Assembly: GCA_022843785.1 (NCBI GenBank)
Contig: JALHMZ010000008.1
Span: 101,774-165,773, forward strand
Length of the DNA: 64,000 nucleotides
Direction of reading: 5' to 3'
DNA from: Nitrospira sp.
GTDB lineage: Bacteria > Nitrospirota > Nitrospiria > Nitrospirales > Nitrospiraceae
Of this stretch, positions 40,858-47,184 are shown piece by piece. A program made the translations under genes and the position numbers. The notes under the pieces are model-generated. The model was not told where the DNA came from. It did not search any database and saw nothing but the letters and a program-made list of their open reading frames with translations. Each line of letters opens with the position of its first letter. Position 1 is the stretch's first letter.

Positions 40858-41156
40858 GGTGGTCTTGTTACTAGGGTGTTGCAATGGCAGAGTGTGACGT
40901 CAGCGCTCGATGCTCTGAAATGTGATCTGTGCCCGTCGCAAACACCCGACCTTCAATTTTGAGATTCTGATCGGTAGATTGTAACGGCAGGGGTACTGAG
41001 AAGCGCTTCCCAACCCCTTTTGCTTGTTCTCTCCCATCCTGACGGTCTTGGTCGATCAGAGACAGTTCTCCGTTGAATGCCAGTTGCCATTGGAAAGCGG
41101 TTGCTAATGGTGGCTTGTGGCTCCAAGGGATTGGTTGCGGCGGCGGAGTTCATTAG
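40858..41156. other. intergenic region before brnT
   Basis: No gene with a start codon is supported. A - strand frame from about 41147 to the stop at 40871 is open for roughly 90 codons (with GKRFSVPLPLQSTDQNLKIE) but has no usual start codon. It may be a decayed gene end or chance. Confidence 0.3.
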
Positions 41157-41166
41157 TGTATATACA
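41157..41166. promoter_or_regulatory. candidate operator of the toxin-antitoxin pair
   Basis: TGTATATACA, a perfect 10-bp palindrome ending five bases before the brnT start. BrnA antitoxins are ribbon-helix-helix repressors that bind palindromes over their own promoter, so the position fits autoregulation. Confidence 0.4.
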
Positions 41167-41171
41167 GTTGC

Positions 41172-41462
41172 GTGTTTGAGTGGGATGTTCGCAAAGCCCT
41201 GGCCAATTCTGGGAAGCACAAGATTTCGTTTGAGGAAGCGGCCACGGCGTTGGGTGATCCCAATGGAATGGATGGCGTCGACGAGCTCCATTCACAACTG
41301 GAACGGCGTCGCATTCGGATCGCCCGTTCAATCGCGGGCCGCATCCTGTTCGTGGTGTATACGGTGAGGAGACAGAGCGATGAAAAAGAAATCATCCGCA
41401 TTATCGGCGCCCGGCAAGCGAGTCGGAAAGAGCGTACGGCATATTCCCGATTCACAGATTGA
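41172..41462 (+). CDS. brnT: BrnT family toxin
   Basis: BrnT, 96 residues, a RelE-fold ribonuclease that inhibits translation by cutting RNA. FEWDVRKALANSGKHKISFEEA and ALGDPNG are the family N-terminus, and IGRIL-like AGRILFVVYTVR and IIRIIGARQASRKER give the catalytic strand and C-terminal helix. The start is a GTG with no strong ribosome site. It overlaps the antitoxin gene by 83 bp, typical of toxin-first brnTA pairs. Confidence 0.9.
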   Translation: MFEWDVRKALANSGKHKISFEEAATALGDPNGMDGVDELHSQLERRRIRIARSIAGRILFVVYTVRRQSDEKEIIRIIGARQASRKERTAYSRFTD

Positions 41463-41673
41463 CTTCTCAGACATGCCGGAATTGTCCGATCAGCAGCTTA
41501 CGCGCATGCGGCGAGTCGGCAGGCCTGCCACCGGCATTGCCAAGCAGCTCATCGCTATTCGTCTGTCCCCGCGCCTCTTAACGGCCTTGCGCAGCATGGC
41601 GGCGAAGCAAGGCAAGGGGTACCAGACGTTGATTCACGAGTTGTTAGAGAAGGCGGCTTCCCGAGCAGCGTGA
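41380..41673 (+). CDS. brnA: BrnA family antitoxin
   Basis: BrnA, 97 residues. The C-terminal ribbon-helix-helix domain (QLIAIRLSPRLLTALRSMAA, then QGKGYQTLIHELLEKA) binds DNA and dimerises; the N-terminal half (residues 1-50) would bind and neutralise BrnT. It begins inside brnT. A decayed copy of its C-terminus lies 1.2 kb upstream at 40340-40408. Confidence 0.9.
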   Translation: MKKKSSALSAPGKRVGKSVRHIPDSQIDFSDMPELSDQQLTRMRRVGRPATGIAKQLIAIRLSPRLLTALRSMAAKQGKGYQTLIHELLEKAASRAA

Positions 41674-41682
41674 CGGAGGGGA

Positions 41683-41714
41683 GGGAAGAATGGTTCCTGA
41701 CCCCATTCTTTTCC
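41683..41714. terminator. hairpin between convergent brnA and pentapeptide gene
   Basis: GGGAAGAATGG (41683-41693) pairs with CCATTCTTTTCC (41703-41714) with a short bulge; the loop contains the complement of GGGGTCAGG, a sequence common in REP-type hairpins. It starts 9 bp after brnA and reaches the second stop codon of the interrupted - strand gene, so it could terminate both. Confidence 0.5.
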
Positions 41715-41830
41715 TAGTATTTTGGTGCGCGCAATTCTTTTGCCTTTTCTTCCGCGGAAGCTACAAGTCCTAAGACTAGTCTAGCTATCGAGTCGTCTGA
41801 ATTGTGGTATCTGGCGATAGGGAGAACTCA
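41714..41830 (-). other. in-frame continuation after a TGA stop
   Basis: Reading past the TGA at 41830-41828 in the same frame gives 37 further codons (VLPIARYHNSDDSIARLVLG and on to EEKAKELRAPKY) before a TAG at 41716-41714. The composition is protein-like, and from memory related proteins continue PWVLEP at this point, with Trp where the TGA stands. The putative terminator lies right after the TAG. Either a nonsense mutation, a sequencing error, or stop-codon readthrough. Confidence 0.6.
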
Positions 41831-42844
41831 TGGAAATCGTTTGAAATGCTCAAACATTCCATATTCAACCTCAGATTCAAGTATCACAGGTTGAACAGGT
41901 ACGCTTGGAAGATTTGGAACAATCCGGCCAAGCTCCTGAGGGACACTCTTTGCCTCAGTGATATCGGCGAGGACAAATCTCGCCATATGCGCCAGAGTCG
42001 AGATGGTTTCTGTAATGTCACGGGTCGCAGGCTTATCGAAGTCGCATACGATGGGCACGTAATCAAGAGATCTAAGCGTTCTTCGTATGATTTCCAGTAC
42101 TTTCCTTCTGTCCGTTGTGAAGCGACCTAAGACCAATACAACCTTCGAAGTTATCCCATCAATGACGGCCCGAATCTTCGTGCTATTGAGGAGAAGGTAA
42201 ATAAACTGGGCCAATTCCAAATTGTCCAATGTGATGGCTGGTTCATCGGACGGTGTGATTAGTAATTCGCTTTGGTCGGCCATGCTGAGGTCTAGCCCCC
42301 ATGCTGAAATCCCATATACCTGACAGCCTTTGAAGGATGTTTTGTTGCATTTGGCTCGCAGCAAAACAGCTCTCTTAAGATTCGCGCCACTGAGTGTTGC
42401 TTCGGTCAGATCCGTTTTTCTTAGATATGCCCCTCGTAGATCAGCAGATCGAAGATCCGAACCTCGCAGATTCGCATAGCTCAGATTTGCTCCGACTAGC
42501 TCGACATTTTGTAGCCTGGCATTTTCTAGATTGGCACCTTCGAAATTAGCGCCCTTCAGCCTGGCTCCATCTAAGATGCACCCCTGAAGTATGGCGCGAG
42601 GGAAATTTGTACCGAAGCATTTCGCTGACGTTACTGTTGCGAAGGAGAGGTTCGCGTGGCTGAGGCTTGCACCACAGAGATTTGCTCCATCCAGGTTGGC
42701 ATGCTGGAAATCAATTCCTTTTAGTTTGTGTTTTTCAAGATTGACCCCTGTGAGGTCAAGGCGCTTGTTTCCGTGATCCTTTTTCCATAGGTTCCAGGCA
42801 GCTACTCCCTGCTCCAGAACAGCAAGAATATGTTCATCTGCCAT
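41828..42844 (-). CDS. pentapeptide-repeat protein with TIR-like C-terminal domain, apparently truncated
   Basis: 338 residues to the first stop. Residues about 28-190 are pentapeptide repeats (A[N/D]LxxA: GANLCGASLSHANLSFA, ANLSYANLRGSDLRSADLRG), predicted to form a right-handed quadrilateral helix. Residues about 200-338 look like a Rossmann-type TIR or nucleoside-deoxyribosyltransferase-like domain: VVLVLGRFTTDRRKVLEIIR, VPIVCDFDKPATRD, then ARFVLADITEAKSVPQEL, where D-T/I-T..P..EL resembles the substrate-binding motif of that superfamily. The end seems clipped by a TGA (see the adjacent feature). Function unknown; a sensor or effector role is inferred. No clear ribosome site. Confidence 0.75.
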   Translation of the reverse strand: MADEHILAVLEQGVAAWNLWKKDHGNKRLDLTGVNLEKHKLKGIDFQHANLDGANLCGASLSHANLSFATVTSAKCFGTNFPRAILQGCILDGARLKGANFEGANLENARLQNVELVGANLSYANLRGSDLRSADLRGAYLRKTDLTEATLSGANLKRAVLLRAKCNKTSFKGCQVYGISAWGLDLSMADQSELLITPSDEPAITLDNLELAQFIYLLLNSTKIRAVIDGITSKVVLVLGRFTTDRRKVLEIIRRTLRSLDYVPIVCDFDKPATRDITETISTLAHMARFVLADITEAKSVPQELGRIVPNLPSVPVQPVILESEVEYGMFEHFKRFP

Positions 42845-43008
42845 GGTTGCAAGACCAGCGTAGTTTTAGTGAGGAGTGATTGGGACTAAATGATTGCGAA
42901 TATTGAGATAGGCTACGTTTCTAAGCGAACAGTGTCAATGGTGTGAGGCAATGCAAGAATCTGGTGGGCGTTCTAAGGCTGATCCGATGGCTAGGATGAT
43001 GACGTACT

Positions 43009-44121
43009 CTACAGATTGATCTGGTAATGCGTGCTCCGGCCGCCGCTGGTGGGGACGAAGATCCCCTTCTCGGCGAGATCCTGCAGATCGCGTGTGGCCG
43101 TGGCCTTCGAGGATCCGGTGATAGCCATGTATTTCTTGGCGCTCATGCCGCCTTCGAAGCCGTCCGGGCCTTCGTCTAGTATGCGGCGAAGAACTTGTAG
43201 CTGGCGGTCATTGAGCTGATTGCTCCACCGGTCAAACAGTCTCGTTTTCTTCAGCGTAAACTCGATCTGTTCTTCGGCCTGGATCTGTGCCTCCAGGACC
43301 GTGTGAACAAACCAGGCCACCCATGGGGTGATGTTGTTCGATTGCTGGCCTTCTGTCAGCGCGTCGTAGTACTCCTTCCGCTTGGCCTCAATGGCTCTGG
43401 ACAGGCTCAACAAGACAGGCCGTCCAAGTCCCTGTGAGAGGGTCTTTTCGGACAACGCTCTGCCGATACGGCCATTGCCGTCTTCGAAGGGGTGGATCGA
43501 TTCAAAATACAAATGGGCGACAGCCGAGCGGACCGGCGCTTTCCGAATCTCGTGTTTGCCGCCGGGGGTGGTGTCGTTGAACCACTGAATGAATCGCTGC
43601 ATATCTTCCGGCACCTGTGAAGACGGAGGTGCTTCGAAGTGTATCTGTTCATGTCCGATTGGCCCGGATACGACCTGCATCGGCTCCGCATGTGTCCGCC
43701 ATTGGCCGGCTGCAATATGCCGGTGGCCCTGCATGATCAGGCGGTGCCATTGAAAGAGAGTGTCCTCCGATAGCGGAGCCGAAAAGTTGTTGCGGACTGC
43801 AATCATCAGGGCAGCAGCGCCTTCTGCTCTCTTATCCTTTCCCGCAGGATCCCCGTCCAGACCCAGGTTGTTCCGGATCGAGGACATGACATCTTTGCGG
43901 TTCAGCAGTTCCCCTTCAATCGCGGAGGTTTTGATCGCCTCGATCACCATCATTTCGACGGTGGCGTCCGTCTGGGCGTCTGCAGTCAGACCTATGAGGA
44001 GTCCGCTTGCGCGACCGGCCCTCTCGGCAATCGCAAAGAGGGCGTCTTCAGCGCCGGATAGGTCGTATCGGAATGTAGGCCAATCTTCTTGTTGCCAGTT
44101 GTACGGCATGAGCCGAATCAT
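43009..44121 (-). CDS. Fic family protein
   Basis: 370 residues. The Fic motif HPFEDGNGRIGR is at residues 210-221 with all catalytic residues, so AMP transfer (or a related NMP transfer) to a protein hydroxyl is expected. A TSAIEG inhibitory motif (65-70) makes it a class II, self-inhibited enzyme. An N-terminal DUF4172-like segment (PYNWQQEDWPTFRYD) and a C-terminal winged helix (MAITGSSKATATRDLQDLAE) complete a common chromosomal architecture. The start at 44121 or an in-frame ATG at 44109 are both possible. Two palindromes overlap the start region. No separate antitoxin is adjacent. Confidence 0.93.
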   Translation of the reverse strand: MIRLMPYNWQQEDWPTFRYDLSGAEDALFAIAERAGRASGLLIGLTADAQTDATVEMMVIEAIKTSAIEGELLNRKDVMSSIRNNLGLDGDPAGKDKRAEGAAALMIAVRNNFSAPLSEDTLFQWHRLIMQGHRHIAAGQWRTHAEPMQVVSGPIGHEQIHFEAPPSSQVPEDMQRFIQWFNDTTPGGKHEIRKAPVRSAVAHLYFESIHPFEDGNGRIGRALSEKTLSQGLGRPVLLSLSRAIEAKRKEYYDALTEGQQSNNITPWVAWFVHTVLEAQIQAEEQIEFTLKKTRLFDRWSNQLNDRQLQVLRRILDEGPDGFEGGMSAKKYMAITGSSKATATRDLQDLAEKGIFVPTSGGRSTHYQINL

Positions 44122-44136
44122 ATACCTATTCGGCTC
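44110..44136. promoter_or_regulatory. operator-like palindrome 1 at fic
   Basis: GAGCCGAAT, nine bases, ATTCGGCTC: a perfect 9-bp inverted repeat lying over the fic start region. An identical repeat follows 44 bp away. Likely bound by a dimeric regulator, possibly the winged helix of the Fic protein itself. Confidence 0.7.
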
Positions 44137-44153
44137 GCAATGATAGAAATGAT

Positions 44154-44180
44154 GAGCCGAATAAACGTTGTATTCGGCTC
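44154..44180. promoter_or_regulatory. operator-like palindrome 2 at fic
   Basis: The second perfect GAGCCGAAT-N9-ATTCGGCTC copy. Spacer length (9) is identical to copy 1 while the spacer bases differ, which points to protein recognition of the arms rather than simple duplication. It begins 33 bp upstream of the first fic start. Confidence 0.7.
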
Positions 44181-44224
44181 AGGGGAGAGGCGTGGGTGGA
44201 GACCGAGACTGTTCAGCTCGCCTA

Positions 44225-44268
44225 GAAAAAAGAAGCTCCAGACCGCTCTTACGAGCGGCCTGGGGCTT
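44225..44268 (-). terminator. terminator of the lipoprotein gene
   Basis: On the - strand a 16-bp stem with G-U pairs (44268-44253 with 44248-44233) around a GTAA loop is followed by CTTTTTTC (44232-44225). It begins 20 bp after the lipoprotein stop. A textbook intrinsic terminator. Confidence 0.85.
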
Positions 44269-44287
44269 GAAGATGCTGGAGTGGGAG

Positions 44288-44653
44288 TTATTCCACTTCG
44301 ACGGTGATCGTATGAGAAGCCACGACGGGATCGTGGTCCTTGGTGGCGCCGTTCAGGGAGACCTTATGCGTTCCCTTGCTCAGGCTCTTGATCGTTCCGG
44401 AAAACCCCTTCTGATATTCGCCGTCCACATAGGCATGGACATGCGTCGCCTGCGTGCCCTTGGTCAAGTCATACTTGATCTCGAAGGTGTCGCTGACTTT
44501 GGCCCCGTCCTTGGGGGACGTAATCACCAGCTTCGATCCGTCCTCAACCGGCGCTGCCGCCGGCTTATCTCCTGCCAGGGCCAGCCCTCCGCTCAGACAG
44601 CCGGCCAATACGATTCCCAATCCCATCAACCCGATACGTCCCATCTGCTGCAT
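44288..44653 (-). CDS. predicted lipoprotein with Ig-like domain
   Basis: 121 residues, hypothetical. The lipobox LAGC puts the lipidated Cys at residue 19. The mature part (SKLVITSPKDGAKVSDTFEI, THVHAYVDGEYQKGFSGT, KGTHKVSLNGATKDHD) looks like a single beta-sandwich domain and is clearly paralogous to the product of 59194-59538. The HVH motif might bind metal, but that is a guess. The start at 44653 has GGGAGG upstream; the longer frame to 44791 is not supported. Confidence 0.75.
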   Translation of the reverse strand: MQQMGRIGLMGLGIVLAGCLSGGLALAGDKPAAAPVEDGSKLVITSPKDGAKVSDTFEIKYDLTKGTQATHVHAYVDGEYQKGFSGTIKSLSKGTHKVSLNGATKDHDPVVASHTITVEVE

Positions 44654-44800
44654 TGCAACCTCCCTAGTTTGAACTTCCTGAACGGACACGACGGCCTGTC
44701 CTGCTCTGCCGGGTGTCCTTGTGCTTGTTGACCCGTCGTTCACCGGTAGAGCATACCGGTACATTCTAATTTTCAAAATGGCGCGAGTCAATCTGTCCGT

Positions 44801-47065
44801 TTACAGCGCGCCGAACATTCGTTCAAAAAAGGCCTTGGTCAGCGTCATGTGTTGCGTGATATCTGTCTGGAGATGTCTGGCTCCGGCTTGCCAATCATCC
44901 GTCGTATAGCCCACCCGCCGCGCCAGGAAGATAAACTCATCTGAATCAGCCGGGGGAAGAACGCGGTCTTTGGCGTTGCCCCGGACCATCCGAAGGCCGT
45001 CGATGAGCATCCGGATGAAGAAATACGCCTTGCGTAAATTCTCGCCATCCGGTCTCGTGACAATGCCGCATTCGACGAGCCCGGCGAGTGCCTGCATCGT
45101 GTTGGGTGTGTGTAACACGGGGAGCCTATGGCCATGCATGATTTGAAGGTATTGCACGGCATATTCGATATCGACGATCCCGCCCGGACTGTACTTGAGG
45201 TTGACCGTACTATGCTCTACCAGTTGCTTCAGTTGCTGCCGGCGCAGGTCCAGGGCGACGGCGATGTCCCACCGGGTATCGCTGTAGACATAGGCGTCAC
45301 GGTGAGCCTCGACTCGTTTGCCCAGGGCTGCATCGCCCGCCACATGCCGCAGTTTGATCAGGGATTGCCGCTCGAACGGGGCGGCGAGGCCTGTGTCACT
45401 GTAATACCCGGTGATTTCGTCGAATGGATTCGTCAGGGAGCCTTTGCCGCCGTGGGGGCGGAGGCGCACGTCGAGATGGAAAATTCCCTCCTGCCTGGAC
45501 TCGATCCACTGCAGCAGCTCCTGCCCCAGGCGTTCGAAGTATTCGCTGTTGTCGATGGCCTGTTTGCCGCCGGTACGTCCTGCGTCGCCGTAGACGAACA
45601 GGACTTCGATATCGGAGGCATAGCCTAGTTCACGGCCGCCGAATTTTCCCAATCCAAGAATCGTGAAGGGACAGGGTTTCTTATTGGCCAAACGGGGAGG
45701 GCCGTAGAGCTTGTTTAATTTGGCCTGGCAGTCCTTCAAGCTCCGGTCCACGATCACTTCAGCCAGCTGGGTGAGCGCGCCGGAAAAGTCGGCCAGTGCG
45801 ACACCCGGCTCGACGATGTGCTTCATGTCGATACGAAACAGCTCGCGGTCTTTAAACGTGTTCAAGGCCGTCTTACGCGCGTCGGCGGTTTTGGCTTGGC
45901 CCACGAACCGATCGATTTCCCTGCGGAGGGATGCGCGAGGCTTGGCCAGCGGGGCGTCACGATAGTCCTGTAGGAGCGGTAGAAGGTTCGTATGTTGCCG
46001 GCGCAGAAAGTCTTCCCAGAGAAAGTCGCTGGTGCCGAGTAAGCGGGCCAGGAGCGGAAACGTTTTTTTGTCGCTGAGCAGCGCAAGGGCCTGCTGCTGG
46101 GCCTTGCCTTTCGTTTCTTGCACGATGAGGTCGAGGAACTGGTCGAAGGCTTCGAGGGCCTTGGTCGGGTCCGGCGCCCAGGTCAGCGCATGGGTGAACT
46201 GTTTGATAAGCACGGCCGTCAAGCGCAACTGTTGCTGATCGGTCGGATCGGTCAGCTTCTGCCCGTAGCGATTGCGGACAAAGAAGCGGTCGTGCAGTTT
46301 GGCATCCTCGATGTCGATTTGCGCTTTGGAGATATAGACATTGCGCATCGCGAGCGCGTTGGCGAAGGCGTAAAGAAACGCGGGGGTATCGTCCGATCGG
46401 ATATCCATAATCGTGTCTGTTGGAGACTGGCTGTTGTCGAAGGTGATTTGGACAGGGTGGAGCAGGCCGCTGAAGGACCCGCGGCGCCGGCCGAGTTGTT
46501 CGACCAGCCGGCGATTGACCGCATGGCGGGCTTCTTCGAACTGGTTCGTGTCGAGCTGGCCGATGACGGAGCGCAGCTCCTGCGCGAGCCGGTCCTGCTC
46601 AGCCGGCCCGAACGAGGCCCCGTGAACCGGTTGGACGCGAAAGATGTCGACGATTTTCTTGCTGCTCAATCCGGGCCGCCGCTGTGGACGCCGGCGCGGG
46701 CTTTCGTTGTAGGAGGCTTTAGCTGGTTTGGCCGATACGGCTTCGGCGAACGTATAGATTTGGCCTTCTTCGATGTTCAATCCGAAGGCGGACAGGAGGC
46801 CGCAGATGGTGGCGAACTCGGCAAAATAGTCATAGGCGACGATGGTCACATCGACGCGGCCGTCCTGTTGTTCGGTGATCGAGAGTTCGCAGAGATGGTC
46901 CGGCGTCAGTTGAGCTGCCAGATGAATGTGCCTTGCAATGGCGGTTGGATTGACTCGCCGGAAATATTCCTGATCCATTCGGCTGATAAAGTCGTGCAAA
47001 ATGTCGGACGGGACGTCCTGGCACTGAGATGTGACGGTCCGGAGCGTCTGTTCACGGTTGTCCAT
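44801..47065 (-). CDS. GlnE-like adenylyltransferase with N-terminal ACT-like region
   Basis: 754 residues from the ATG at 47065 (a TTG at 47086 is also in frame). The N-terminal 400 residues contain regions that read like ACT sensor domains (CELSITEQQDGRVDVTIVAY, DTPAFLYAFANALAMRNVYI), as in GlnD. The C-terminal part has the GlnE nucleotidyltransferase motif GLGKFGGRELGYASDIEVLF, then a helical domain (GGIVDIEYAVQYLQ). The second catalytic acidic residue is Glu instead of Asp (SDIE; GAA at 45607-45605). It likely works on glutamine synthetase with the divergent neighbour. The ATG lies just after TATACT, so the mRNA may be nearly leaderless. Confidence 0.8.
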   Translation of the reverse strand: MDNREQTLRTVTSQCQDVPSDILHDFISRMDQEYFRRVNPTAIARHIHLAAQLTPDHLCELSITEQQDGRVDVTIVAYDYFAEFATICGLLSAFGLNIEEGQIYTFAEAVSAKPAKASYNESPRRRPQRRPGLSSKKIVDIFRVQPVHGASFGPAEQDRLAQELRSVIGQLDTNQFEEARHAVNRRLVEQLGRRRGSFSGLLHPVQITFDNSQSPTDTIMDIRSDDTPAFLYAFANALAMRNVYISKAQIDIEDAKLHDRFFVRNRYGQKLTDPTDQQQLRLTAVLIKQFTHALTWAPDPTKALEAFDQFLDLIVQETKGKAQQQALALLSDKKTFPLLARLLGTSDFLWEDFLRRQHTNLLPLLQDYRDAPLAKPRASLRREIDRFVGQAKTADARKTALNTFKDRELFRIDMKHIVEPGVALADFSGALTQLAEVIVDRSLKDCQAKLNKLYGPPRLANKKPCPFTILGLGKFGGRELGYASDIEVLFVYGDAGRTGGKQAIDNSEYFERLGQELLQWIESRQEGIFHLDVRLRPHGGKGSLTNPFDEITGYYSDTGLAAPFERQSLIKLRHVAGDAALGKRVEAHRDAYVYSDTRWDIAVALDLRRQQLKQLVEHSTVNLKYSPGGIVDIEYAVQYLQIMHGHRLPVLHTPNTMQALAGLVECGIVTRPDGENLRKAYFFIRMLIDGLRMVRGNAKDRVLPPADSDEFIFLARRVGYTTDDWQAGARHLQTDITQHMTLTKAFFERMFGAL

Positions 47066-47095
47066 TGTGCAGGCAGTATACCGCAATGCCGTTCA

Positions 47096-47124
47096 TTGTG
47101 TGAGAGGGGGCGCGCCAGTATAAT
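47096..47124 (+). promoter_or_regulatory. promoter of the + strand glnE-like gene
   Basis: TTGTGT (47096-47101), 17 bp, TATAAT (47119-47124). It sits in the 108-bp region between the two divergent GlnE-like genes, so control of both could be linked. Confidence 0.55.
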
Positions 47125-47163
47125 GCCGCGCCAGACGGAGATGGCGAAGAACGTGAAATGTGA

Positions 47164-47184
47164 GGCGTAAAACGTGAGGCGAAA
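47164..47184. repeat. 21-bp repeat, copy 1
   Basis: An exact 21-base match to 54676-54696 (it includes GTAAAACGTGAGGCG). Here it covers the start of the + strand GlnE-like gene; the other copy forms the end of nusB. Similar degenerate strings occur in other gaps of this window, such as 37420-37440. Confidence 0.6.
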
